NCBI GenBank assembly: GCA_021792135.1
Contig: JAJYVF010000003.1
Coordinates: forward strand, 154,326-218,325
Reading direction: 5' to 3'
Source: Acidobacteriota bacterium
GTDB lineage: Bacteria > Acidobacteriota > Terriglobia > Terriglobales > Acidobacteriaceae
Length of the DNA stretch: 64,000 nt
Of this stretch, positions 17,699 through 26,285 are shown in pieces. The notes below the pieces were generated by a model. It saw nothing but the letters and a program-made list of their open reading frames with translations. It had not been told where the DNA came from and did not search any database. Each line of letters opens with the position of its first letter. The first letter of the stretch is position 1. The translations under genes and the position numbers were made by a program.

Positions 17699-19354
17699 AT
17701 GAGACGAATTTCCCTGCTCCTGCTGGTCGCCCTCCTGGTCTCTACACCGTCCTACGCCGCCTCGCATCGCAAGCCGCTCCGCAGGGCGCCGCTCAGCGCT
17801 GCCATCCAGAGAATCCTCTCCGATCCCGCGGTTTCGCGCGCCCACTGGGGAATCTCCGTCGTCACAATGGATGGTCGGCCCGTGTACGGGCTGAACGATG
17901 GCCAGTTCTTCGAGCCCGCCTCCAACGCAAAGCTCTTCACCACCGCAACAACGCTCGCCCTGCTCCCGGCACAGGCTACCTGGACGACCAATGCAGTAAC
18001 CTCCGGCACGGTAGGTACGGACGGCACCCTCATCGGCGATGTGGTTTTGCTCGGTGCGGGCGATCCCACTGTCTCCGGTCGCGCCTACCCCTACGGCGGC
18101 AGGACCGAGCGGCCTGATCCACCCCTGCAGGCGCTTGCCGATATGGCCGATCAGATGGTCGCCGCCGGGATCCGCCACATCTCCGGCGACATTATCGGCG
18201 ATGATTCCTGGTTTCCCTGGGAGCCTTACGGCGGCGACTGGGCATGGGACGATCTCCAGTGGGATTACGGCGCACCCGTTTCGGCGCTCACCGTCAACGA
18301 CAACGTCGTCTACCTGAATGTGCTTCCTCCGGGCAGTCCCATCCCCGTTCTGCCGGGCGAACCAGCCGTTGTCGCGGGGCGCGGCAGCTCAGGGAACCCC
18401 TTGCCCGATCCGGTCCTCCGATCCGCTGCTGCGAACTCCGGGGCAGTCGTCGTCTGGTACCCCGATGTTCCGTGGTACACACTCGAGAACGGGCTGAAGT
18501 TCCTGCCGGGCAATGAGGCGGATCATTCCGGCATTGATCTTCCTCTCGGCAGTCGAACCGTGCGTCTCTTTGGCTCCATCAATCGGAACGGTCTGCACGA
18601 CGCCCTTGCCATCAACGACCCGGCGGCGTTTGCCGCAACCGCCCTGCGCCAGATGCTGGTTGCCCGCGGCGTCAGCGTTGCTGGCAGCGCCCGATCGCGA
18701 CACAGGCTCTCGGTTGATACCGAAGACTTCCGGGCAGAAGTGAACCAGGTCGTGGTGCTGCGGCCCATCAACCTGACCACCATGCAGCCTCCCGACACCG
18801 GCCTGCGCGTTCTTGCTACGCACGTCTCGCCGCCGCTCGCCGAGGACGTAACTGTGACCAACAAAGTCAGCCAGAATCTGCATGCGGAGCTGTATCTCAG
18901 GCTGCTCGGCCGTCTCGAAGCCAATGATGGCTCCATTGCACAGGGAGCCCGGGTGGTCCGGCAGTTCCTTACCCGCGCTGGCGTCAATCCCCGTGATTTC
19001 CTGTTCTACGACGGATCGGGCCTGTCGCCCGACGACCTGATTACTCCGCGCGCTGCCACAACTCTGCTGGTGTACGCATCGCGCCAGCCCTGGGGTAAAC
19101 TCTACCGCTCGACTCTGCCCGTCGGCGGTGTCGACGGCACGCTCGCCGATCGTTTCACCCGGGCTCCTCTCAGGGGAAGGATCTTTGCGAAAACCGGAAC
19201 CCTGGGCGAGGTCAGCGCACTCAGTGGCTATCTCGTCGCCGCGAGCGGCAGGACTCTGGCCTTTTCCATTCTGGTCAACAACCACGACTCCAGCGGCGAA
19301 GCAACCCAGGAGGCTCTCGATCGGATTGCCACTGCAGTTGCCGAAACTAACTGA
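17699..19354 (+). CDS. dacB: D-alanyl-D-alanine carboxypeptidase/endopeptidase (PBP4, peptidase S13)
   Basis: Periplasmic penicillin-binding protein that trims or cuts peptidoglycan crosslinks. Signal peptide [20 protein letters not shown]. Active-site elements: SxxK in PASNAKLF, SxN in [12 protein letters not shown], and KTG in [17 protein letters not shown]. The long insertion between SxxK and SxN typical of the S13 family is present. 551 residues. The frame opens upstream inside the folP promoter region, but the ATG at 17699 starts the signal peptide. Confidence 0.94.
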   Translation: MRRISLLLLVALLVSTPSYAASHRKPLRRAPLSAAIQRILSDPAVSRAHWGISVVTMDGRPVYGLNDGQFFEPASNAKLFTTATTLALLPAQATWTTNAVTSGTVGTDGTLIGDVVLLGAGDPTVSGRAYPYGGRTERPDPPLQALADMADQMVAAGIRHISGDIIGDDSWFPWEPYGGDWAWDDLQWDYGAPVSALTVNDNVVYLNVLPPGSPIPVLPGEPAVVAGRGSSGNPLPDPVLRSAAANSGAVVVWYPDVPWYTLENGLKFLPGNEADHSGIDLPLGSRTVRLFGSINRNGLHDALAINDPAAFAATALRQMLVARGVSVAGSARSRHRLSVDTEDFRAEVNQVVVLRPINLTTMQPPDTGLRVLATHVSPPLAEDVTVTNKVSQNLHAELYLRLLGRLEANDGSIAQGARVVRQFLTRAGVNPRDFLFYDGSGLSPDDLITPRAATTLLVYASRQPWGKLYRSTLPVGGVDGTLADRFTRAPLRGRIFAKTGTLGEVSALSGYLVAASGRTLAFSILVNNHDSSGEATQEALDRIATAVAETN

Positions 19355-19843
19355 GGCGGCGGCTGACTGATCCTGGGGCTCAGTCAGCCGATTCTTCAGG
19401 AGCCCGATTTGGAAGTCCTTCCGCGTGAGATGGTTCCGGACATTGCGATTCCCGTGGTAATCCGCAACCGCTCCCCTGAAGCGGCGCGGGTGTTCCGTCG
19501 GCGGAGTCAGTCGCCCCTCGGGCACGACCCCGGGATTGCGGTCGTCGTCATTGACCGTAATCTCGGCGATGGCCCGGTTCGCGTTCCGCTCGGGGCCATA
19601 CTGGCGAACTCCTCGCTGGCATCAGCAGGGAGTAGATGGCGTAAGGATCCCCGGCACGACCGGCCGCCTTGGGAATCGCGCCCCCGGACGGCCGGGTGCT
19701 GCGGGGCGATTCATTTGCGGGGATTTCCCAGGAACGTGGCCACGAAGCCCAGGCCCAGGAGTTTCAGCTTGCGAACGCGCGTGCCGCCATACACGCAGCC
19801 CGGAGCACGGCGTTTGGCTGCGATCTCCTTTTCTGTAAACTGC
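19355..19843. other. Intergenic stretch, no gene recognised
   Basis: About 490 bp between dacB and the convergent hypothetical gene. Several frames are open because the GC content is high, but none has a good ribosome site or a recognisable motif. On the minus strand just after the hypothetical gene there is AAAAGGAG followed by a short frame ending FVATFLGNPRK, too short to call. Confidence 0.4.
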
Positions 19844-20308
19844 TTACCGCGTCTGGGAGCCCGCGGCACGGTCCCACGCGGGTGTTGGACGCTGGCTCTG
19901 CGGCAGATCGCGCCCCTTCACGCGGTCGTAGAGATAGGCATCGCTGACCGTCCCCAGAGCTTCGTTATAGAGAGTGATCGAGCCGGCGACTTCCTTGATC
20001 TCCTCCACGAAATCGTGCAGCTTCTTCAGCCGTTCGGCCGTCGCAGGAAACTCCGTCTTGCTGGTTTTGAAGAACTTCTGGAAGCCCCGGTCCACCAGGT
20101 GCGCGATCTCCCCGCCGAAAACCGGGCCGGGCTGCACCGCCATGCGCGGTCCGGAGGGGGTATCGGCCTTCTCGATCACGACGGCGTAGCCGCCCTTGCT
20201 GATCCGGGTCTGATTTGCGACCCCGGGAACATCCTGAACATCGAATTGAAGACGGCGAAGTTCGCTGATAATTTCGGCATACGAGCGCTGGCGCGGCTTC
20301 TTCGGCAT
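19844..20308 (-). CDS. Hypothetical protein
   Basis: 154 residues, hydrophilic. The N-terminus (KPRQRSYAEIISELRRLQFDV) is helical, then a strand-like block (ISKGGYAVVIEKADTPSGPRMAVQPG) and a helix-rich C-half (FFKTSKTEFPATAERLKKLHDFVEEIKE). The regular alternation and charge pattern are coding-like. The block GYAVVIEK... may be a small beta-domain. No family assignment. It is divergent from the cysM cassette with a 126-bp spacer. Confidence 0.6.
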   Translation of the reverse strand: MPKKPRQRSYAEIISELRRLQFDVQDVPGVANQTRISKGGYAVVIEKADTPSGPRMAVQPGPVFGGEIAHLVDRGFQKFFKTSKTEFPATAERLKKLHDFVEEIKEVAGSITLYNEALGTVSDAYLYDRVKGRDLPQSQRPTPAWDRAAGSQTR

Positions 20309-20434
20309 GGCAATCTGCTTTCTCGGGTTCGGCTACACTGGGCCGTAGCTCTTCCCCTGCTTTCAGAGTCGCATAACCAGATGCCGGCTGCAATTGATCC
20401 CCGGACGCCACCGGCTGCAGGGCGCGTGTTGTGA

Positions 20435-21373
20435 ATGATTACAGAGATACAGCGGAACACTGACTTGCCGGGCACCACCTTACTCGACCGCATCGGCAAC
20501 ACGCCTCTGGCGCGGATCGAGCGCCTTATCGCGCATCTGCCGGGGATCCGGCTTCTCGCCAAGGCGGAGTGGATCAACCCAGGCGGCTCGGTCAAGGACC
20601 GCGCCGCCGCGTCCATCGTCCTCAAGGCGCTTCAGGAGGAGCAGCTTTGCCCCGGGCGAAGGCTGCTGGATGCGACCAGCGGCAATACCGGCATCGCCTA
20701 CGCAATGCTGGGAGCGGCTCTTGCCTTTCCGGTCACGCTCTGCATGCCCTCGAACGTCTCGCCCGAGCGGAAGCGGATTCTGCAGGCTTATGGCGCTGAG
20801 ATCGTGTGGACCGATCCCGCGGAGGGTTCCGACGGCGCCATCCGCAAAGCTCGCGAACTGGCTGCTGATCCTCAGTATTTTTACGCCGACCAGTACAGCA
20901 ACCCGGCGAACTGGCGCGCCCATTATTGCGGCACCGCCAGGGAGATTCTGGAGCAGACCCAGGGCCAAATTACGCATTTTGTCGCCGGCCTCGGGACCAG
21001 CGGCACGTTCATGGGCACCGCGCGCCGGCTCAAAGAGGTGAATCCGCGGATCGAGTGCGTCTCGATGCAGCCGGATTCGGCTTTTCACGGACTGGAGGGG
21101 CTGAAGCACATGGCCACGGCCATTGTCCCGGCCATTTACGATCCCAGCCTTGCCGACCGCAACATCGAGGTCGAGACCGAGGCGGCCTACGCCATGGCCA
21201 AACGCCTGGCGCGAACCGAGGGCCTGCTGGTCGGAGTTTCAGGCGCAGCCGCCGTAGTCGCGGCGCTGCGCATCGCCGAAGAGCAGGCGGCTCTGAGCCA
21301 GGAAGCGACGATTGTGACTATCCTGCCCGATGCGGCGGATAAATACCTCAGCGAGCGGTTCTGGGAGGAGTAG
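20435..21373 (+). CDS. cysM: CysM-type cysteine synthase (carrier-protein-dependent)
   Basis: PLP enzyme of the cysteine synthase family. Schiff-base Lys in NPGGSVKDRAA, phosphate loop TSGNTGIAYA, and GLGTSGTFMGTARRLKE; C-terminal LVGVSGAAAVVAA. In Mycobacterium the CysM of this cassette uses O-phosphoserine and the thiocarboxylated carrier CysO as sulfur donor. Here the two partners mec and cysO follow directly (2-bp and 52-bp gaps), which argues for the same chemistry rather than sulfide-dependent synthesis. 312 residues; substrate preference is inferred from context only. Confidence 0.88.
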   Translation: MITEIQRNTDLPGTTLLDRIGNTPLARIERLIAHLPGIRLLAKAEWINPGGSVKDRAAASIVLKALQEEQLCPGRRLLDATSGNTGIAYAMLGAALAFPVTLCMPSNVSPERKRILQAYGAEIVWTDPAEGSDGAIRKARELAADPQYFYADQYSNPANWRAHYCGTAREILEQTQGQITHFVAGLGTSGTFMGTARRLKEVNPRIECVSMQPDSAFHGLEGLKHMATAIVPAIYDPSLADRNIEVETEAAYAMAKRLARTEGLLVGVSGAAAVVAALRIAEEQAALSQEATIVTILPDAADKYLSERFWEE

Positions 21374-21375
21374 CC

Positions 21376-21864
21376 ATGTTGCGCATCAGCCAGCAGGTGT
21401 ACGACGCCATCCGGCAGCATGGCGAGGAAACCTGGCCGCATGAATGCTGCGGCGTTCTGCTGGGGCGTTTCACGACAGACTCGGGAGCAATGATCAATGA
21501 CGTCGAAGAGGCGATCCGCGCCGGGAACACGCGCACCGATTCTGCGCACAATCGCTACAACATTGCCCCGCGGGAACTGGTCGGGATCCAGCGGAGCGGG
21601 CGGAACCGGGGCCTGGAGGTTGTCGGCTTCTACCATTCGCACCCCGACCACCCGGCACTGTGGTCGCCCACGGATTTCGCCGAGGCGCACTGGCTGGGCT
21701 GCAGCTACGTCATCACGGCCGTCGAGAAGGGCTCCGCGCGGCAAACGAATTCATTTTTGCTGACCGGAGATACAGAGGAGCGGAAAGCCTTCGAATACGA
21801 AAGAATTGAAGTGACGGGCCAGCTTGAACCGGGGCTGGAAACCGAGAGCGAACCGGTCTCATAG
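21376..21864 (+). CDS. mec: Mec-type JAMM metalloprotease (CysO-cysteine peptidase)
   Basis: 162-residue Mov34/MPN/PAD-1 protein. The JAMM zinc motif is complete: Glu in WPHECCGVLLG, and H-x-H-x7-S-x2-D in HSHPDHPALWSPTD. In the mycobacterial pathway this enzyme releases cysteine from the CysO-cysteine adduct. It begins 2 bp after cysM and precedes cysO, so one transcript is likely. Family members in other contexts process ubiquitin-like or ThiS-like proteins. Confidence 0.9.
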   Translation: MLRISQQVYDAIRQHGEETWPHECCGVLLGRFTTDSGAMINDVEEAIRAGNTRTDSAHNRYNIAPRELVGIQRSGRNRGLEVVGFYHSHPDHPALWSPTDFAEAHWLGCSYVITAVEKGSARQTNSFLLTGDTEERKAFEYERIEVTGQLEPGLETESEPVS

Positions 21865-21916
21865 CAGGCCTGCCTGCGCGGCGGGAGCAATTTATTTCCC
21901 CGAGGAAAAGGACGGC

Positions 21917-22192
21917 ATGAAGATCGAGATCCCCACGACGCTGCGTGCATACACCGGAAATCAGGCGGTGGTCACAATTCAGGCGGCCACCGTTGCCGAG
22001 GCTCTGAACAGACTGACGGGCCTCTATCCGGAGTTCAAAAAGCATCTGCACACGCCCGACGGCAAACTGCGGTCCTTCGTGAACCTCTACCTGAACGACC
22101 AGGACATTCGCTATCTGCCGGGCCGGGAAGAGACGCAGGTGCGGGACTCCGACACCCTCTCGATCATCCCCTCGATTGCCGGCGGGGGTTAG
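21917..22192 (+). CDS. cysO: CysO/MoaD-family sulfur carrier protein
   Basis: 91-residue beta-grasp protein. It starts with MKIEIPTTLRAYTGNQ and ends in IIPSIAGGG; a Gly-Gly terminus is the site of adenylation and thiocarboxylation in ThiS/MoaD/CysO. Here there are three glycines, one more than the common ending. AAAGGA precedes the ATG. As in mycobacteria it should carry the sulfur used by CysM, with Mec freeing the product. The activating E1-like enzyme (MoeZ/ThiF type) is not in the window. Confidence 0.92.
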   Translation: MKIEIPTTLRAYTGNQAVVTIQAATVAEALNRLTGLYPEFKKHLHTPDGKLRSFVNLYLNDQDIRYLPGREETQVRDSDTLSIIPSIAGGG

Positions 22193-22272
22193 CCGCGCAG
22201 CCAGCGACGCCTTCGGCCCGACTCGCTGCGCTTCCTTATGCTCTTTAGCCGCGTACCGCTGAAATACTGAAA

Positions 22273-22305
22273 GGCCCCGGTCTTCCTTATCGGATCACCG
22301 GGGCC
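22273..22305 (-). terminator. Terminator hairpin after rnpB (possibly bidirectional)
   Basis: GGCCCCGGT (22273-22281) pairs with ACCGGGGCC (22297-22305) over a 15-nt loop. On the minus strand the right arm is followed by TTTC. It lies 8 bp beyond the RNase P RNA 3' end and 80 bp after cysO, so it can end both transcripts. Confidence 0.65.
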
Positions 22306-22312
22306 ATGCATA

Positions 22313-22775
22313 CAGACAGACCTGTAAGCCGGATTCTGTCGAGGACGGCCATTCCTCTGGGCGGCGCATTGCTGCGCGCGCTCACGGCCTTCTCCGCGAG
22401 GAGAACGCCTCTAGCGACCTACCCGAAACTTCCGCCCCGCGACTCGCGTCCGGGACGCCCCAACCGGGGCTGACGCGCCGGGCCGGCACGTGCCGGCATT
22501 GCTGCCGGGCTCGTTCCCTATTTGGTCTTGCTCCGTGTGGGGTTTACCCTGCCTCCGCCGTTACCGCCGGAGCGGTGCGCTCTTACCGCACCTTTTCACC
22601 CTTACCCCAGTCCCAACTCAGCGGCTGGGGCGGTATGTTTTCTGTGGCACTAGCCGTCCCTGAGCTTTGACGCTCAGGTCCCGGACGTTATCCGGCACAC
22701 TGCCCTGCGGAGTCCGGACTTTCCTCCACCAAAAGGCCTGCGCCTTCTGGCAGCGGCCGCCCAGTCTGCCTGCTC
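22313..22775 (-). ncRNA. rnpB: RNase P RNA, bacterial type A
   Basis: Catalytic RNA of RNase P, which matures tRNA 5' ends. The minus strand shows the conserved 5' core GAGGAAAGTCCGGACTCC (near 22715-22735), GGTAAGGGTGAAAAGGTGCG, the AGAGGAATGG block and the 3' core GACAGAATCCGGCTTACA. P1 closes by GGCAGAC (22764-22770) with GTCTGTC (22315-22321). About 460 nt, somewhat long for type A because of GC-rich peripheral helices. Ends are estimated to within a few bases. Confidence 0.95.
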
Positions 22776-22780
22776 CTGCT

Positions 22781-22786
22781 ATGATA
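22781..22786 (-). promoter_or_regulatory. -10 element for rnpB
   Basis: TATCAT on the minus strand, about 7 nt before the predicted RNA 5' end near 22774. No good -35 hexamer is visible at the expected distance. Confidence 0.4.
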
Positions 22787-22796
22787 CCGCGATTGT

Positions 22797-24494
22797 TCAC
22801 CGGTTCGGCTCCAGCGCAACCTGGCAAAGTTCCTCAGCGTACCCGGCGCGCATAAAGGAGTGTCCGCAGAACCGGTGTGTGATGTGGTACCCATGCGCCT
22901 CGGCGTAGGGCACAATCCGGTAGAGATCATTCCGCGGCACCTGGTGCAATTCCCTCGGATCGATGGGGGACCAATCGTCGCTGATATTGCCGTTCCGGGC
23001 GCTCCACTCCCATTCGCCCACCACGATCAGGTCGGGATGTGTGGCGATCGTGGCAGCAGCCTCCTGGTCGATGCGCAGTCGCCGGCTCCACACCCAGTAC
23101 GCCGTCGGCTGGTTGAAGAAAATCGGGTGGTCGAACCAGGCGGCGACCCCGATGCTGTGATAGTAGAAGCCCGCGATCCGCTTGCCCGGTCCCCGGGCCT
23201 TCAGGAACCTGGCCATCGCGACATCGCCGGAGTACGGACCCCGCATATCGCCACCCACGGAATGCGCCGTCCACCAGACCTGGTCCAGGCAGCAGAGGAT
23301 CAGTGCGGCCAGCGTGGCGCGCTGCAGCCAGCGGGCACGCGCGCCTGCCGCCGGAGCCGCCGGCCAGGTCAGCCACAGCGCCGCGACCTCGGACTCCCAC
23401 AGCATGCCCGCATGGCGCGGCTGCATGTACATCGAAGCAAAGAGCAGGACCATGATGGCCCACGGAAGCAGCCCGATCCAGCCCAGTTGGCCTGGCCCCG
23501 GCCGTAAAGCGATGGCCTGAGCGACGATCAGGATGCATGTGGCCAGCGCCAGCCACCGGAATCGCGAAACCGGATAGGTCAGAAGCGAGAGAATGCGTGC
23601 GATTCTGCGCCAGAAGGCCTCGACCGGGGTCCGGTGAACGACGAGAAGGCGAATAGGGGCGAGTTCCCCAGGGCGTACGTCGCCCGTTTCCGGCTTGCCG
23701 GGTAGTTGGGTCTTCGCCGTTGTGTCGCCAAGTCTGGCCGAAACTCGCTCCTCGGTGCGCCTGATATTGCTGCCTGCGGCGAAATTGACGTCGGCCGGCG
23801 GCAGGGCGGTAGCGATGGCAATGACCCAGAAGGCGCAGAGCACCAGCACTGGAGTCCGCCTGGATGCTGGATGTCGTGCGAGCGCCTGCCGCCTCAGCAG
23901 AACCCAGGCGGCAACGGCGAAGCCAATCGAGGAGATGAACCCATGCACCGAAATGTTCGCCATCAGTCCCAGCAGCACAGCCAGCGCAATGAGCCTTCGC
24001 TGGCCGGGTGCAGCGCGGGCACCTGCGCGCAGAATTGCCGACGCCGGGAAGGCCAGCACCGCGAACAGCACGTAGCTGCGCGCGACCACCGCATCCTGAT
24101 ACGCCAGCCAGAACCCGAAGGGAAGCAGGATCCGCAGAATCAGCGGAAAGGGAGACCAGCGCAGCAGGACGAAAACTCCGGCAGCTGCGATCGCCCCCGA
24201 GACCCAGTGCATGCCGGCGTAGCTGATGTGCAGCCGCGCCAGCACCCAAAGTACCGAGTGCCACAGGCCCGGCGATCCCTCATAACGGATCGCGTGGACC
24301 ATCATGTGCCACCATCCGTTGTCACGCGCCAGCAGCCATGCCTGCGCCTCATCGGCCCAGGGCTCATGCCACGCAATCCCCAGCGCCACTACAACGGCGT
24401 ATCCGGCGAGTACGGCAGACTCAATCCAGCCCCACCGCGCCTGCTCCGGACCGGCCTGCACAGAGGTACCTTCAGATACCGGCGAGTCCCTCAC
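22797..24494 (-). CDS. Polytopic membrane protein, GT-C glycosyltransferase-like
   Basis: 565 residues with roughly ten hydrophobic segments in the first 400, then a soluble C-terminal domain (about residues 430-565). Near the N-terminus, after the first helix, comes HEPWADEAQAWLLARD, which matches the acidic first-loop motif of GT-C (ArnT/PMT-like) lipid-linked sugar transferases. GTG 24494 overlaps the stop of the upstream epimerase gene (GTGA), so the pair is translationally coupled and probably acts on the same surface glycan. No named family can be assigned with certainty. Confidence 0.75.
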   Translation of the reverse strand: MRDSPVSEGTSVQAGPEQARWGWIESAVLAGYAVVVALGIAWHEPWADEAQAWLLARDNGWWHMMVHAIRYEGSPGLWHSVLWVLARLHISYAGMHWVSGAIAAAGVFVLLRWSPFPLILRILLPFGFWLAYQDAVVARSYVLFAVLAFPASAILRAGARAAPGQRRLIALAVLLGLMANISVHGFISSIGFAVAAWVLLRRQALARHPASRRTPVLVLCAFWVIAIATALPPADVNFAAGSNIRRTEERVSARLGDTTAKTQLPGKPETGDVRPGELAPIRLLVVHRTPVEAFWRRIARILSLLTYPVSRFRWLALATCILIVAQAIALRPGPGQLGWIGLLPWAIMVLLFASMYMQPRHAGMLWESEVAALWLTWPAAPAAGARARWLQRATLAALILCCLDQVWWTAHSVGGDMRGPYSGDVAMARFLKARGPGKRIAGFYYHSIGVAAWFDHPIFFNQPTAYWVWSRRLRIDQEAAATIATHPDLIVVGEWEWSARNGNISDDWSPIDPRELHQVPRNDLYRIVPYAEAHGYHITHRFCGHSFMRAGYAEELCQVALEPNR

Positions 24495-25531
24495 GAAATC
24501 CACTTCAGCAGACGGATGATGCCCATGGACGCGGCTTTCGAGTGGGCGGATGCGTCCGTGCGCCTGCTGATCTCCTCGCGGTGGCTGGCGAAGTACTGGT
24601 AGGCCTGGATCAGCATCTCCTCGTTCGTCAGAGTAGGCCGCCATCCCAGGCGCTCCTGGATCTTCGTCGTATCAAACATGAAGTCTTCCGCAATCATTCT
24701 GTAATGATAGGGACCGAGCGGCGACAGATGCATCCGGTGAGCCATGCGCATGACCGCCAGGGCAGGACGAAGCGGCAGCGAACGCACCCGGGAAGAACTC
24801 TCTGCGGCATCGATGACTGCCTGATAGACCTCGCGAAGAGGCTTTACGTTGTTGGAACCTGCGTGGAAGATCTCCGATCCGTCGGAGCTCAGTGCAGCCA
24901 GACACGCCCGTACCAGATCCTCGGCGTAGATAAACTGATACCGGTTGGCTCCTCCGCCGACTACCCACACCGTCTTCCCGTCCTGGATGAACTCAAAGAG
25001 AATGGCCAGCAGACCCAGCCGCCCGCGATCGATAATCGTCGGACATCGGATGATGGTCACATCGATACTTCTCCGGTAGCGGAACAGAATCTTCTCTGCC
25101 TCCAGCTTCGACTCGCCGTAGATCTCCACAGGCGCAGGCGCCTCCTCCTCACGGATCGGATGCCCGGGATTGCTGGCCCAAAGACAATTGGTCGACGTAA
25201 AGATAAGCTTCGGTACTCTGTATTGACGGCAGGCTTCGGCGATGATGCCGGTTGCATTGACATTCGAGGTCCACACATCCTTCTTGTTGATGGACAGGCC
25301 ATGAGCCAGCATCGCCGCGCAGTGAAATACGGCATCATACCTGTGGCCGCCAAAGACCGATTCCAGCAGCCGGCGATCGCGGAGGTCGCCGGTGACTTTG
25401 GTGAGCCGCCCATGCTGGCCTGGATCCGGCACCCGGTCGATGCTCGTCACATCGTAGCCCTGTCGCAGCAGGTGTCGCTTAAGGATTCCACCAAAGAATC
25501 CGGCTCCGCCGGTCACCAGAACACGGAACAT
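24491..25531 (-). CDS. NAD-dependent epimerase/dehydratase (extended SDR)
   Basis: 346 residues. Rossmann motif VTGGAGFFGG, the DLRDR turn, FHCAAML, catalytic Ser/Thr in FTSTNCLW and YGESK (Tyr and Lys). The C-terminal substrate domain (from about residue 170) is of the sugar-nucleotide epimerase type with GWRPTLTNEEML near the end. Likely acts on a nucleotide sugar for the downstream glycosyltransferase-like protein; substrate unknown. Confidence 0.88.
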   Translation of the reverse strand: MFRVLVTGGAGFFGGILKRHLLRQGYDVTSIDRVPDPGQHGRLTKVTGDLRDRRLLESVFGGHRYDAVFHCAAMLAHGLSINKKDVWTSNVNATGIIAEACRQYRVPKLIFTSTNCLWASNPGHPIREEEAPAPVEIYGESKLEAEKILFRYRRSIDVTIIRCPTIIDRGRLGLLAILFEFIQDGKTVWVVGGGANRYQFIYAEDLVRACLAALSSDGSEIFHAGSNNVKPLREVYQAVIDAAESSSRVRSLPLRPALAVMRMAHRMHLSPLGPYHYRMIAEDFMFDTTKIQERLGWRPTLTNEEMLIQAYQYFASHREEISRRTDASAHSKAASMGIIRLLKWIS

Positions 25532-25670
25532 CAGCAGGCCTCATCCTGGCAAATACTGGGACTTGCCTTTGATGGCTGGCCGCCCCTCAGGAACGAAGGG
25601 TAGCTCAGGGGAACACCCTGAAGCTGAGATGCGGCCTGCCCCGGAATCCGGATGGCCGCTCCATCGCGGT

Positions 25671-26159
25671 TCATAAAGACTCTTGCCGCTGTCGTTGCCA
25701 GCTCCCGCTCTTGCCCCCGGTCTTTCTTTCGAGGACCAGGTCCCGGATGACAATTCCCTTGTCTGCAGCCTTGCACATGTCGTAAACGGTCAGCGCAGCG
25801 ACAGCTGCCGCGGTCAGCGCCTCCATCTCCACTCCTGTGGTCGCGGTAGTGGCAGCGGTAGCCCGGATGGCGATTCCACCGGGAGCCGCTGTAACCTGCA
25901 CATCCACAAAGCTTAGCGGCAGTGGGTGGCACATGGGGATCAGCTCGGCTGTACGCTTGGCCCCCTGGATCCCGGCGATCCGCGCCACCTCCAGCGGATT
26001 CCCTTTGGGGTTGTGGGGAAGGGCTTCCAGAGCCTCGGGCGACATGGCGACGAACACCGAGGCTTCGGCTTTCCGGCGGGTCGGAGCCTTGCCGCTGACA
26101 TCCACCATCCGGGCCTGCCCAGCCTCGTCAAAATGGGAGAGTTTGGCCATTTTCTTCAT
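25671..26159 (-). CDS. moaC: Cyclic pyranopterin monophosphate synthase
   Basis: Second step of molybdenum cofactor synthesis, with MoaA. Motifs: MVDVSGKAPTRRKAEA, AKRTAELIPMCHPLPL, GVEMEALTAAAVAALTVYDMCKA and the C-terminal VLERKTGGKSG. 162 residues, usual length. The start is the ATG at 26159 or the one three codons later. No other moa/moe gene is in the window. It is divergent from the glucosidase. Confidence 0.96.
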   Translation of the reverse strand: MKKMAKLSHFDEAGQARMVDVSGKAPTRRKAEASVFVAMSPEALEALPHNPKGNPLEVARIAGIQGAKRTAELIPMCHPLPLSFVDVQVTAAPGGIAIRATAATTATTGVEMEALTAAAVAALTVYDMCKAADKGIVIRDLVLERKTGGKSGSWQRQRQESL

Positions 26160-26285
26160 AACTTAGCCCAGCCGCAGATCGATGCGCGAGCCGCAGACGA
26201 ATATGGTAGCTTCGTTACCGGGCTGAAAGCTGCCCGCCGCCAACGCGGCCCAGGCAGTCTCATCTTCGACGGGGAGCAGGAGCAA

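Noticed and set aside
18389..19525. 378-codon minus-strand ORF over the dacB 3' part
   Set aside because: Shadow of dacB; only the first 50 codons lie outside it and show no family signal.
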